NCBI GenBank assembly: GCA_023525715.1
Contig: CM042010.1
Span: forward strand, 60,887,729 to 60,951,728
Origin: Cichorium intybus
Lineage: Eukaryota > Streptophyta > Magnoliopsida > Asterales > Asteraceae
Direction of reading: 5' to 3'
DNA length: 64,000 bases
Shown here: piece by piece, positions 1 through 11,188 of the stretch
How the letters are laid out: every line of letters begins with the position of its first letter
How positions within the stretch are numbered: position 1 is the stretch's first letter
Translations under genes and position numbers: made by a program
Notes under the pieces: model-generated
Seen by the model: the letters and a program-made list of their open reading frames with translations, nothing else
Told to the model about the DNA's origin: nothing
Databases searched by the model: none

Positions 1-1404
1 CAAACTTTGCAAACATCCAACAGGAGAGAATTTTTCAGTCTTAGTCTTCAAAACCCAACGGCTCTTTGTAACTGTACCAAGAACACACCCCGTGCTCCCA
101 CTGTCACAAAATCCCCTGAATGGTTTAGACTTTCCGACTCGTTCAACTAACATCCCCTTGACTCCAGAATTCATGTTTGCAAAATGAACTCTCTTAGCAC
201 TAGATTTAGCGAACCAGATTTTGTCATGCTTAACAGGGACGGTCATACTTCCCTCAGCTGGTACCTCAACCATATACAATGACCCACGCTTCATACCTTG
301 AGCAATCACCGAATTACCATTGACCACCCTCCATTTACCACCACCAAACCTTACTTCCAGTCCTTGTTTATCCAGCTGACCAACAGAAATCAATTTCTTC
401 TTCAGCTCCGGAATCACCCTGACATTCTTCAGGTTCCATGTAGTTCCCAATGAAATAACCAGATCAATATCTCCCATGCCCGTTACTTGAAGCATCTCGT
501 CATTTGCTAACCGTACCTTCCCAAAATCTCCTTTTAGATTCATCATCGTTTTTCCGTTGTCCATGGCATGAAACGAAGCCCCTGAATCCATGACCCAAGA
601 GTCTACAGAACTTTCCATACTTAGTATCAGTGCATCATCCTCAGACACACTCTCAGCACCAGCAATGTTCAATTCTTTCTTTGGACATTGACTCTTAACA
701 TGTCTCACCTCCTGGCAGTTCCAACACTTCACATTCTTCCGAGATCTTGATGAACTTCTTCCTCGGCTCCTACTGTTCCTGCTATTCCTTCTACCTCTGT
801 CCATATTCAATAACGCAGAAGAAGATAATCCAACTTGATTTTTGCGTCTGATATCCTCGCCCAAAACCAAGTCTCTAACCCCTTCAAAAGTCATACCACT
901 AGCTCCCACGGAGCTAGTAACAGCCGTAACTGTTCCGGACCAGCTATCAGGTAGTGAAGCTAGCAGCAGTGCAGCTTGAGTTTCATTATCAAATTTAATT
1001 CCCACAGATGACAATCTGGACAGAATTGAATTTAGATTGTTAATGTGAACCGTAACTGAGCTGTCTTCATTCATCCTTGTCGTGAACAACTCCCTCATCA
1101 AGAACACCTTGTTAGCCGCCGACGGTTTCTCATACATGTTCGTCAGAGCATCCATCATACCACGTGCCGTGGTTTCCTTCATGATGTTGAAAGCAACGCT
1201 CTTTGACAACGACAATGTAATAACCGCCCTAGCTTTCTTGTCCTTTGAGTTCCACGCATCTTCGGCAGCTTTTTCCATTTTCTCCGGCTTGTCCCCAAGT
1301 ACCACATCCAAGTCTTTCTGACATAGCAATGCTTCTATTTGCATTTTCCACCAGCTAAAGTCAGAACCGTTGAACTTCTCGATTACAACCTTGTCTTCAG
1401 CCAT
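1..1404 (-). CDS. Ty1/copia Gag-protease polyprotein, N-terminal part (runs off window)
   Basis: An open minus-strand frame of 468 codons starts at the ATG at 1404-1402 (MAEDKVVIEKFNG) and is still open at the window edge. The start is chosen because it opens the classic copia Gag N-terminus and lies about 240 bp inside the LTR. Seen in order: a Gag domain with the FSWWKMQIEALL motif, an Arg/Ser-rich stretch, a CCHC zinc knuckle (CWNCQEVRHVKSQC, near 702-727), an aspartic protease active site (DSGASFHA, near 560-590), and the start of the pre-integrase region. Gag forms the particle and binds RNA; the protease matures the polyprotein. Integrase, RT and RNase H must lie left of the window. No stop is visible, so this element may be recent. 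The family call is secure; the lineage is not assigned. Confidence 0.9.
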   Translation of the reverse strand, partial: MAEDKVVIEKFNGSDFSWWKMQIEALLCQKDLDVVLGDKPEKMEKAAEDAWNSKDKKARAVITLSLSKSVAFNIMKETTARGMMDALTNMYEKPSAANKVFLMRELFTTRMNEDSSVTVHINNLNSILSRLSSVGIKFDNETQAALLLASLPDSWSGTVTAVTSSVGASGMTFEGVRDLVLGEDIRRKNQVGLSSSALLNMDRGRRNSRNSRSRGRSSSRSRKNVKCWNCQEVRHVKSQCPKKELNIAGAESVSEDDALILSMESSVDSWVMDSGASFHAMDNGKTMMNLKGDFGKVRLANDEMLQVTGMGDIDLVISLGTTWNLKNVRVIPELKKKLISVGQLDKQGLEVRFGGGKWRVVNGNSVIAQGMKRGSLYMVEVPAEGSMTVPVKHDKIWFAKSSAKRVHFANMNSGVKGMLVERVGKSKPFRGFCDSGSTGCVLGTVTKSRWVLKTKTEKFSPVGCLQSL

Positions 1405-1630
1405 TACGACAAACAGGAAACAAATTGAGACAACGAAACAGACACAACAATGGCACGGACCTGACCGGTTCATTCAGTGTACTCATGTGTGACAGACAGT
1501 ACCCTTCAAAGTACCAAGACACCTTTAATACGATTAATAGAAATTAGTTTCTGATGCAGAAGATCAGACAAAACTGCAACCACAGAGCATACTCTAATTT
1601 CTAAAACCGATACCTCCTCCAAAACCCGAA

Positions 1631-1642
1631 GCTCTGATACCA
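1631..1642 (-). other. Primer-binding site (initiator Met tRNA) of the left-edge copia element
   Basis: On the minus strand this reads TGGTATCAGAGC, the usual complement of the 3' end of plant initiator Met tRNA. It lies two bases inside the LTR end, which fixes the element's direction as minus. Confidence 0.92.
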
Positions 1643-1644
1643 GT

Positions 1645-2097
1645 TGTTAGGAATCGGACAGGATACACGCAGCGGAAACACTATCACACACACACGAAAG
1701 TAGAAAATAAAGCAAAAGATAATACAAGGATTTACGTGGTTCGGATTTGGTGTCAATCCTACATCCACGGGCTGCAACTGGGTTTTCTTATATTTATTCT
1801 ATGAAGATTACAATTACAATTGTTTGCTGCAATCAACAAAGGAAGAAAACAATCATATTTATAGGATTTTAGAGTCGTAATTGTTCCTTTGTTTTCTTTC
1901 TTTCACATGTTGCCTTTGAATATTCAAGTTGGAATGCCATTTGCCGTTCCTTTTTTTTTCTTCTTTGAATATTAAAATAGGTGGTAGGCTTCTTTTCACC
2001 AAACACGACACAAATTGAATTGTAAACTAATTTACAATTATGGTCCTTGAGCTATAAACAATGTGACAAATTGTTCATGGTTCCACCAAACCCAACA
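1645..2097 (-). repeat. 5' LTR of the left-edge copia element
   Basis: The 453-bp LTR starts TGTTAGG and ends CCCAACA on the plus strand, an inverted terminal pair with TG...CA ends. It abuts the primer-binding site. It carries the ACGTGGTTCGG...CATCCACGG block seen in other plant copia LTRs, including the array at 6658-11524. The right flank AGAAT (2098-2102) is the expected 5-bp target duplication, but its partner is outside the window. The outer side falls directly in ABCB intron sequence. Confidence 0.85.
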
Positions 2098-2339
2098 AGA
2101 ATATCTTTAAATATATTAAAGTTCGTCTTGCACTACTGAAAATATGTATTTTATGTAAGTGAATAAACAATGAAAACAGTATATAAAACAAAATCGTTGA
2201 ATTGCTATACACTGTTATATACATTGTTTCCAGACTTTTCACACAAAAAAAAGGTATCAAGGACAGATCTTATTTTGCAACATAGTTGAATACAACTTAA
2301 CACCATGTAACTAGTTTCGATTTTATATTCCTATTTTAG
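2098..2339 (+). other. Remnant of the ABCB copy 1 intron upstream of the large exon
   Basis: This stretch aligns with the matching intron of copy 2 (about 52718-52936): the ATATCTTTAAA..ATTAAAG segment and the text leading to the splice acceptor are shared. The copia LTR ends where the similarity begins, so the element sits inside the intron. Confidence 0.8.
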
Positions 2340-5277
2340 GTCAGCCATGAGTGCATTACCAAATGTCCCATTCATTTCTGATGCAACAACGGCTACAACA
2401 AAAATGTTTGAAATGATTTCCCAAGTTCCTCGCATTGATTCTGAAAACCATAAAGGAAAAACAATACCATCTGTAATGGGGCACATTGAATTTAGGAATG
2501 TTGAATTCTCATACCCATCAAGACCAGACACTCCAATCCTTCAAGGACTTGACCTAAAAGTAAAAGCCGGCAAGACAATAGGACTTGTTGGAGGCAGTGG
2601 GTCAGGAAAGTCAACAATCATCTCTTTGCTAGAAAGATTTTATGACCCAATCAAAGGAGACATACTTCTTGATGGACATAGAATCAAGGGCCTTCAACTT
2701 AAATGGTTAAGATCTCAAATGGGGTTAGTTAATCAAGAACCGGTACTCTTTGCAACATCGATAAAGGAGAATATACTTTTCGGAAAGGAAGGGGTTTCAA
2801 CAGAATTCATCGAGCTTGCAGCTAAAGCAGCAAACGCGCATGATTTCATCGTTAAGTTACCTGATGGTTATGAAACTCAAGTGGGGCAATTTGGGATCCA
2901 ATTGTCGGGCGGGCAAAAGCAAAGAATCGCCATAGCAAGAGCTTTGTTGAAAGAACCGAAGATTCTTCTGTTGGATGAAGCAACAAGTGCGTTAGATACG
3001 AAATCTGAAAGAGTTGTTCAGGAGGCTTTAGATCAGGCTTCAGTAGGAAGGACAACGATTATTGTCGCACATCGATTGACAACAATACGTAAGGCAGATA
3101 AGATTGTGGTTCTTCAATCGGGGAAAGTCATCGAATCGGGTTCACATGATGAGTTAATGTGGAAGAACAATGGAGAAGATGGTGGGGCGTATTACCAAAT
3201 GGTCCAGTTGCAGCAATCAGCGACACAGAATGAAACCGTAGATAATTCATATACACCTAGATCACAAAGAAACTTAAGCTACCAAACACCCACAACCCCT
3301 GTAAGTGTTAGGTCAAGCTTTCAAAATAGCCCAATATCACCCATCAGCCCAACATTAAGCATGGCCCATTCGGTTCAAATGTATTCTTTTGAAGAAAGCG
3401 ATGACGAATACTTGATAGAAAAACCTGAACGTAGTCCTTCACAATGGCGTCTTTTACAGATGAATGCTCCTGAATGGAAAAACGCCTTGCTTGGGTGCTT
3501 CGGAGCATCCAGTTTCGGAGCAATATCACCAATACATGCTTATTTCTTGGGTTCGGTTGTCTCGGTATACTTTTTACCCGACAAGGCGAAATTAAAATCA
3601 GAAACGGGATTTTATTGTATAGTCTTTGTAGGTCTTGGAGTTGCTTGCTTCTTCACAAATCTCCTCCAACATTATAACTTTGCAGTTATGGGAGAGCGAT
3701 TAACGAAGAGGGTAAGAGAGAAAATGCTTGAAAATGTACTTACTTTCGAAGTCGGGTGGTTCGATCGAGACGAGAATACAAGTGCAGCAGTTTGTGCCAG
3801 GCTGGCGACTGAAGCTAGCTTGATAAGGTCGCTTGTCGGAGATCGCATGTCGTTGCTCCTTCAAGTTTTTGTCAGCGCGTTTCTTTCTTTTTTGCTTGCA
3901 CTGATAATCACTTGGAGAGTTTCGATTGTTATGATTGCGGTCCAGCCGTTACTCATTGCAAGCTTCTACTCCAAGATCGTTCTGATGAAAAGCCTGTCTG
4001 CGAAAGCTAAAAAGGCACAAAATGAAGGAACACAATTAGCAAGTGAAGCGGTGGTAAATCATAGAACAATCACCGCGTTTGCTTCTCAAGAAAGAATCAT
4101 GCGATTATATGCAGAAACACTGAAAGGACCTAGGAAGCAGTGCATTAAACAGTCATGGTTCTCAGGTCTAGGGTTCTTCACTTCCCAATTTGTGACAACG
4201 GCATCAATTTCTTTAGCGTTTTGGTACGGTGGAAGAGAAATGAATAAAGGATTGGTAACCCCAAAAGAAATGTTTCAAGTTTTCTTTATTTTGATGACGA
4301 CGGGGAAGAATATCGCAGATGCAGGAAGCATGAGTTCTGATTTGTCAAAAGGGGGCGGTGCAGTTAGGTCGGTGTTGGCAATACTCGACAGAAGAAGTGA
4401 AATCGATCCAGATGATAGCGAAGGGTTAACGATTAAGAGAATCAACGGTGATATAGAGCTGAAAGATGTATACTTTTCATACCCGTCAAGACCGGAGCAA
4501 ATGATATTGCAGGGTCTGTCGTTAAAAATCGAAGCCGGAAAAACCGTAGCACTTGTGGGACAAAGTGGTTCTGGTAAATCGACTGTGATTGGAATGATAG
4601 AAAGATTTTACGACCCTATGAGAGGATCTATACTTATAGACGAACGAGACTTAAAAGATTACAACTTGCGAGATTTGAGATTGCATATTGCATTGGTGAG
4701 CCAAGAACCGACTCTTTTTGCGGGAAGTATTCGTTATAATATCCTATACGGAAAAGAGGAGGCTAGTGAATCTGAAATAAGGAAAGCAGCAAAGCTCGCA
4801 AATGCTCATGAGTTCATAAGGTATTGAAACGTTCCAATTTCAAATTCCATCTAATAAATTAGGGTTTAACTTCTTTTTTTTCTAACGAATTCAAATAATC
4901 AATGCAGTTCTATGAAGGATGGATATGAAACTTACTGTGGAGAAAGAGGGGTCCAGCTCTCAGGGGGGCAGAAACAAAGAATTGCACTTGCTCGAGCGAT
5001 ACTTAAGAATCCAGCGATTCTTCTTTTAGATGAGGCGACAAGTGCACTTGATAGTGTGTCTGAGAATCTTGTACAGGAAGCATTGGAGAAGATGATGGTT
5101 GGTAGGACTTGTGTGGTAATCGCTCATCGACTATCGACTATACAAAAATCCGATTCTATAGCGGTGATTGGAAATGGGAAAGTTGTAGAGAAAGGATCAC
5201 ACTCTGAACTGCTTTCAATGGGGAATAAAGGTTCCTACCATTCTCTTATAAAGATGCAACACTTTGTGAGTTTATAA
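2340..5277 (+). CDS. ABCB15-like ABC transporter, copy 1, last two exons only
   Basis: Two exons are visible: 2340-4820 and 4908-5277, joined by an 87-bp GT-AG intron at the same place as in copy 2. They encode the end of TMD1 and then NBD1, TMD2 and NBD2. NBD1 has Walker A GGSGSGKST (near 2596), signature LSGGQKQ (near 2902) and Walker B ILLLDEATSALD (near 2965). NBD2 has GQSGSGKST (near 4560), with signature and Walker B in the last exon. The family exports amphipathic compounds such as auxin or secondary metabolites across the plasma membrane using ATP; the substrate here cannot be read. The linker between the halves is 9 residues longer than in copy 2 and the C-terminus ends HFVSL instead of HL. 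Exons 1-4 are absent: a copia element fills the upstream intron and they are off the window or lost. It may be a gene with a very large intron or a 5'-truncated pseudogene. Confidence 0.85.
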
Positions 5278-5547
5278 ATATGTAAGCACTTATTAGATTT
5301 TTTTTTTTTGTTTGAAAATGTAAATCATATTTAAGTATATATAATATTTTTCTACAATTGGCAATCACCGTACACTATACATTGGTTTCATAACGTTGAA
5401 GAAGAAAAAGATTGTCAAGCAAAGATTATGAAAGGAATACATAAAGTTAATTTACGAGAATATATGAAAATAAACTAACAATTAACAAACACTAGCTATG
5501 TGATTATATGATTGTAAATCAAAACATCCCAACTCATGTATAAGTTA
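5278..5547 (+). other. 3' flank shared by the two ABCB copies
   Basis: About 270 bp after the stop codon match 55837-56105 closely, including a T-rich run and AACAATTAACAAACACTA. Similarity stops at 5547 because two mobile elements (5548-6651 and 6658-11524) are inserted here. It resumes near 11545. Confidence 0.75.
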
Positions 5548-5881
5548 GGGATAATGACTTGTAAAGGTAACGAATTTCTTAAACTGTTCACATTTGGTCA
5601 TTGAATTTTTTTTTGTGCTTAGTTTACCCATGAACCTTTTCAAATTGTTCACATTATACCATTATAACCGATGATAGAATGTTTATTCTGATTTAGAATC
5701 CTATGTGGCATCCTATAGGACTTGAAAGGGTAACGGACTTTTAAAATTGTTCACATTTGGTCACCGAACTTATTTTTGTGCTTGATTTACCCATGAACTT
5801 TTTAAAATTGTTCATATTATACCCTTATGACCCATGATAGAAAGTTTGTGCAGATTTGACATCCGACGTGGCATCAGAAAG

Positions 5882-6285
5882 TAGGGATGAGCTCGGTTCG
5901 AAAGCCAACCGAACCGAACCAGAGCGAAACCGAAAGGGATCAAAATCGAATTATGACTTTTTTAAAAACCAAAGACCGAAATGAATATGTATATTCAGTT
6001 CTAGTTCTAGTTCTAGTTCTAGTTCTAGTTCTAGTTCTAGTTCTAGTTCTAGTTCTAGTTCTAGTTCTAGTTCTAGTTCTAGTTCGGTTCGGTTATTTCA
6101 GTTATCGATTCGGTTCGGTTTTTCATGATCAAGAGTGGTGTTAGGAATAAGTATGGTCCAGGGACCGGATCGAACTGGACCGAAACCGAATTAACATTCT
6201 TTAAATACCGAAAACCGAACCGAATATGTATATTCGGTCCCAGTTCGGTTCGGTTCGGTTTTTCCGGTCCATATGCTCATCCCTA
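5882..6285. mobile_element. hAT-like MITE in the loop of the foldback element
   Basis: The 404-bp element has terminal inverted repeats TAGGGATGAGC...GCTCATCCCTA. It is flanked by 8-bp near-duplications TCAGAAAG (5874-5881) and TCCGAAAG (6286-6293), 7 of 8 matching. Eight-base target duplications and these ends fit a non-autonomous hAT. The interior consists of GGTTCGGTT/AACCGAACC repeats and a hexanucleotide array. No gene. Confidence 0.72.
5997..6085 (+). repeat. (AGTTCT)n hexanucleotide array
   Basis: About 14 perfect copies of the 6-base unit lie inside the hAT-like MITE. They translate as a Val-Leu run, which is not a protein signal. Confidence 0.95.
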
Positions 6286-6657
6286 TCCGAAAGCTGAGAC
6301 ATAAATAAGGGCCAGTGGTCTTCGGTTGGGATTCGGATGTCAAATCAGCACAAACTTTCTATTATCAGTCATAAGGGTATAATATGAACAATTTTAAAAA
6401 GTTCATGGGTAAATCAAGCACAAAAATAAGTTCGGTGACCAAATTTGAACAATTTTAGAAGTTCGTTACCCTTTCAAGTCTTCTAGGATGCCACGTAGGA
6501 TTCCAAATCAGCATAAACATTCTATCACCGGTCATAATGGTATAATGTGAACAATTTTAAAAAGTTCATGGGTAAATCAAGCACAAAAATAAGTTCAGTG
6601 ATCAAATGTGAACAATTTCAAAAGTTCGTTACCCTTACAAGTCATTATCCCGCGTAA

Positions 6658-6978
6658 TGTTAGGATCGAGACACTTAGCATACGAACACTAAACTCACAC
6701 ACTCGGCTCACAAATTAAGAACACAAGAATTTAACGTGGTTCGGTCCAAAAATGACCTACGTCCACGGCGGATAACTAGGAATGTATATTGCTTCTGTGT
6801 TTTTTTGTGTTGTGTGGTACGAGGTACAAATGTTCTCAACTGAATGTCTCTATTTATATAAATGAGAAGGTAATGTGAAATGCATGTATGAACATATTTG
6901 ATGAGTCTTTAGCCATAACCTTAGACTCACCAACCTTCACCAACCTTGGTTGATTTGTCAAAGCCTTCACATCTAACA
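6658..6978 (-). repeat. LTR 1 of the tandem copia array (3'-most)
   Basis: 321 bp, preceded by target duplication CGTAA. On the minus strand it starts TGTTAGATGTGAAGG and ends in CTCGATCCTAACA. A TATATAA promoter-like box lies near 6852-6862 on the minus strand. It appears identical, or nearly so, to LTR 2. Confidence 0.93.
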
Positions 6979-8917
6979 ATCTCCCACTTGAAGGCTTGAA
7001 CATTGTAGTCTTTCTCTGCCATCCAAGTCTTGCAACGGACCTTCAAAAACATTTGATCTTAGCTCCTTCCTAGTTACCCCGGCCTTCTCATCAGTTAACC
7101 TGAAAGGCCTGTTAAAACTCCCATGAGTTTCAACATGTTCGTCATGACTTAAATTGTCCTTGACCCGTTCTCTATCCCTATCGGCTCCCACTGAAAACGA
7201 ACTACCGAATCCTGGAACAATCTGAGAACAAACAACAACACTCTCCATATTTAGCAAGTTATCAAAATCGGAGAGACTTTTACAGCTGAAAACTGGTTCT
7301 AAATCCACTGTCGTCCTGGACCTATGATTGAAACACGACCTATGCTCCCACTGTTGCAAAACCCTGCAACTGAAACAATACTCTGTTCTCTCATTGCCAC
7401 AATATCCTTCGACTGATTTTTCTGAACCTTTCACGCTCGTTCAACCTGAATCTTCCTTGTAGCTCTAGGCTTCCTACTTGCAAAAGGTCACCCTCTTCCG
7501 CCCATGAGATTCTGTGAACCAGACTTTGTTTCTCTTCTGAACTGGGACGGTCACTCCCTCAGACGGTAATCCGACCATATACAGCGAACATTCATCGTTC
7601 ACAAGTCTTACCTTTCCAAAGTCTTCAACTTTCAGATTCTGCAGTGCTTCACTACTGTGGGTAGCGTGAAATGAAGCACCAGAATTCTTGACCCAAGAGT
7701 CTTCACTGCCTTCTACTGAGTCCCAATGCATCAAACCCATACACATTCTTAGAAGCAGAATTTCCTCTATTTGGACATCGACTCTAAAGAATGTCCACAC
7801 CTCAACGTCATGAATAACACCGAACTTTCTGATCCCGTGATTACAGCTAAGTCTGCTGACTTTCTAATCACTGTTGGATCTACCGAAAACGGATTTTCTC
7901 TTAATTACTTGATCTGTTCATCCCATGATCTGTTCTTGAACCCGTGAAACTCTGATCATCGCTAGATTTGTCTGAACGCCTGATCTTCTGTGATTCTCTA
8001 ATTTTCTCCCTTTACCAATACCACATCTTGAACTTTCTGACACATAAAGCCTCAATCTGCGTCTTCCACCAACTTTTCAATCTTCATTAAACGAAGCCTT
8101 GTCTGAACTTAACGACTATTCTTCTGAACTCTGTTAAATAATCAACCTATTTAAACTACAGCGGAATACCGAACTGAGAATCAGAAACTGAAAATTTAAA
8201 CTGAATCGATAAAACCCGACAAACGCTGTTGGCACTGGTTTTCGATTTCTTTAAATTTCTTCTGAGTTCAACTGTTCTTCACCGATTAAATAGAATTTTG
8301 ATTCAACAGTTCTTGGCTCGTTATTTGCAAAATATAATCCCCACCCAAATTATTTTCCGGCTAAACTGCCCAAAACAAATGTTTGAGTGACTGTTTTGCG
8401 ACTTTGACAAAGTTGAGGGACCAAACTGCAATTTTCCTGAAGTTCAGGGACCAAACTGCAATTTTTCTGAAGTTCAGGGGCTAAGCTGCAATTTCTGGAA
8501 ATTCAGGGAACTGTTTTGCAATATCTGGAACTCCAGGGACCTGTTTTGCAATTTCTGGAACTTCAGGGACTGTTTTTCAAAATATGCTACAGTATCGTCT
8601 TCTCCGGCGAAACTCCGGTGCTACAGTGTCGTCTTCTTCGGCGGACTCCGGCGCTACAGTGTCGTCTTCTCCGGCGGACTCCGGCGCTATAGTGTCGTCT
8701 TCTTCGGTGAACTGGTTTTTCCGGCGAGTTTTGACCAACTTTGACCGGTGATTTGGAGGTCTTCCGACGCTCAAAAAATTCGAAAAAATATATTTTCGGA
8801 ATCTGCGGAACGAGACCTTTCCAACGGCGTAAACCAAAATAGTTTTTGAGACAAAAAAATTTTGACCCAAAAACAGAAAATCACTCTCTGGAGCTATACC
8901 AAGGCTCTGATACCACT
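6979..8917 (-). pseudogene. Internal region 1 of the tandem copia derivative (gag-protease remnants)
   Basis: The 1,939-bp region retains fragments of a copia polyprotein on the minus strand. Near 8060-8090 a frame reads FSWWKTQIEALC, matching the Gag motif of the left-edge element. An ORF at 7474-7800 reads DSWVKNSGASFHAT, the protease region with the catalytic DSG altered to NSG. An ORF at 6973-7434 has no domain I recognise. Integrase, RT and RNase H are absent, so mobility would depend on another element's proteins. The primer-binding site is at about 8904-8915 and the purine tract at about 6980-6992. Confidence 0.85.
8423..8700 (-). repeat. Two tandem-repeat blocks in internal region 1
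   Basis: At 8423-8580 a roughly 30-bp unit (GGGACCAAACTGCAATTT, then CTGAAGTTCA) is repeated five to six times with drift. At 8585-8700 a 33-bp unit repeats about four times and would read EDDTVAPESA on the minus strand. The same blocks recur at about 10678-10960. Confidence 0.85.
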
Positions 8918-9238
8918 TGTTAGGATCGAGACACTTAGCATACGAACACTAAACTCACACACTCGGCTCACAAATTAAGAACACAAGAATTTAACGTGGT
9001 TCGGTCCAAAAATGACCTACGTCCACGGCGGATAACTAGGAATGTATATTGCTTCTGTGTTTTTTTGTGTTGTGTGGTACGAGGTACAAATGTTCTCAAC
9101 TGAATGTCTCTATTTATATAAATGAGAAGGTAATGTGAAATGCATGTATGAACATATTTGATGAGTCTTTAGCCATAACCTTAGACTCACCAACCTTCAC
9201 CAACCTTGGTTGATTTGTCAAAGCCTTCACATCTAACA
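8918..9238 (-). repeat. LTR 2, shared middle LTR of the tandem copia array
   Basis: 321 bp with no target duplication on either side. The left neighbour is a primer-binding site and the right neighbour a purine tract, so this one LTR serves as 5' LTR for one unit and 3' LTR for the other. Confidence 0.93.
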
Positions 9239-11188
9239 ATCTCCCACTTGAAGGCTTGAACATTGTAGTCTTTCTCTGCCATCCAAGTCTTGCAACGGAC
9301 CTTCAAAAACATTTGATCTTAGCTCCTTCCTAGTTACCCCGGCCTTCTCATCAGTTAACCTGAAAGGCCCGTTAAAACTCCCATGAGTTTCAACATGTTC
9401 GTCATGACTTAAACTGTCCTTGACCCGTTCTCTATCCCTATCGGCTCCCACTGAAAACAAACTACCGAATCCTGGAACAATCTGAGAACAAACAACAACA
9501 CTCTCCATATTTAGCAAGTTATCAAAATCGGAGAGACTTTTACAGCTGAAAACTGGTTCTAAATCCACTGTCGTCCTGGACCTATGATTGAAACACGACA
9601 TATGCTCCCACTGTTGCAAAACCCTGCAACTGAAACAATACTCTGTTCTCTCATTGCCACAATATCCTTCGACTGATTTTTCTGAACCTTTCACGCTCGT
9701 TCAACCTGAATCTTCCTTGTAGCTCTAGGCTTCCTACTTGCAAAAGGTCACCCTCTTCCGCCCATGAGATTCTGTGAACCAGACTTTGTTTCTCTTCTGA
9801 ACTGGGACGGTCACTCCCTCAGACGGTAATCCGACCATATACAGCGAACATTCATCGTTCACAAGTCTTACCTTTCCAAAGTCTTCAACTTTCAGATTCT
9901 GCAGTGCTTCACTACTGTGGGTAGCGTGAAATGAAGCACCAGAATTCTTGACCCAAGAGTCTTCACTGCCTTCTACTGAGTCCCAATGCATCAAACCCAT
10001 ACACATTCTTAGAAGCAGAATTTCCTCTATTTGGACATCGACTCTAAAGAATGTCCACACCTCAACGTCATGAATAACACCGAACTTTCTGATCCCGTGA
10101 TTACAGCTAAGTCTGCTGACTTTCTAATCACTGTTGGATCTACCGAAAACGGATTTTCTCTTAATTACTTGATCTGTTCATCCCATGATCTGTTCTTGAA
10201 CCCGTGAAACTCTGATCATCGCTAGATTTGTCTGAACGTCTGATCTTCTGTGATTCTCTAATTTTCTCCCTTTACCAATACCACATCTTGAACTTTCTGA
10301 CACATAAAGCCTCAATCTGCGTCTTCCACCAACTTTTCAATCTTCATTAAACGAAGCCTTGTCTGAACTTAACGACTATTCTTCTGAACTCTGTTAAATA
10401 ATCAACCTATTTAAACTACAGCGGAATACCGAACTGAGAATCAGAAACTGAAAATTTAAACTGAATCGATAAAACCCGACAAACGCTGTTGGCACTGGTT
10501 TTCGATTTCTTTAAATTTCTTCTGAGTTCAATTGTTCTTCACCGATTAAATAGAATTTTGATTCAACAGTTCTTGGCTCGTTATTTGCAAAATATAATCC
10601 CCACCCAAATTATTTTCCGGCTAAACTGCCTAAAACAAATGTTTGAGTGACTGTTTTGCGACTTTGACAAAGTTGAGGGACCAAACTGCAATTTTCCTGA
10701 AGTTCAGGGACCAAACTGCAATTTTTCTGAAGTTCAGGGGCTAAACTGCAATTTCTGGAAATTCAGGGAACTGTTTTGCAATATCTGGAACTCCAGGGAC
10801 CTGTTTTGCAATTTTTGGAACTTCAGGGACTGTTTTTCAAAATATGCTACAGTATCGTCTTCTCCGGCGAAACTCCGGTGCTACAGTGTCGTCTTCTTCG
10901 GCGGACTCCGGCGCTACAGTGTCGTCTTCTCCGGCGGACTCCGGCGCTATAGTGTCGTCTTCTTCGGTGACTGGTTTTTCCGGCCAACTTTCCGGCGAGT
11001 TTTGACCAACTTTGACCGGTGATTTGGAGGTCTTCCGACGCTCAAAAAATTCGAAAAAATATATTTTCGGAATCTGCGGAACGAGACCTTTCCAACGGCG
11101 TAAACCAAAATAGTTTTTGAGACAAAAAAATTTTGACCCAAAAACAGAAAATCACTCTCTGGAGCTATACCAAGGCTCTGATACCACT
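9239..11188 (-). pseudogene. Internal region 2 of the tandem copia derivative
   Basis: The 1,950-bp region is almost the same as internal region 1. By eye there are about ten substitutions, mostly transitions, plus a one-base deletion and an 11-bp difference near 10967-10992. It carries the same protease-like ORF with NSG (9734-10060) and the same unidentified ORF (9233-9694). The small indels shorten the reading frame over the 33-bp repeats. Confidence 0.85.

Larger units (their letters stand above)
5548..6651. mobile_element. MULE-like foldback element with 319-bp inverted arms
   Basis: The ends are GGGATAATGACTTGTAA and its reverse complement, and the arms (5548-5866 and 6333-6651) are inverted copies of equal length. 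Each arm itself contains two tandem copies of a block of about 160-180 bp, marked by repeated 'TTACCCATGAAC' and 'TGTTCA(C/T)ATTATACC' motifs. The flanks TATAAGTTA and CGTAACTTA could be a decayed 9-bp target duplication, which would fit Mutator-like elements. There is no coding capacity. ABCB copy 2 lacks it, so it arrived after the duplication. The superfamily call rests on long arms and the putative 9-bp flanks. Confidence 0.65.

Noticed and set aside
2125..2140. CACTACTGAAAA as a CACTA transposon end
   Set aside because: Does not match CACTACTAGAAA and lacks subterminal repeats; it lies in ABCB intron sequence.
4912..5277. Separate small ABC ATPase gene (and 55480-55836)
   Set aside because: Each is the last exon of the ABCB gene just upstream, joined by a GT-AG intron that restores phase.
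5887..6144. ORF with a long Val-Leu run
   Set aside because: Translation of a hexanucleotide repeat inside a MITE; not a membrane protein.
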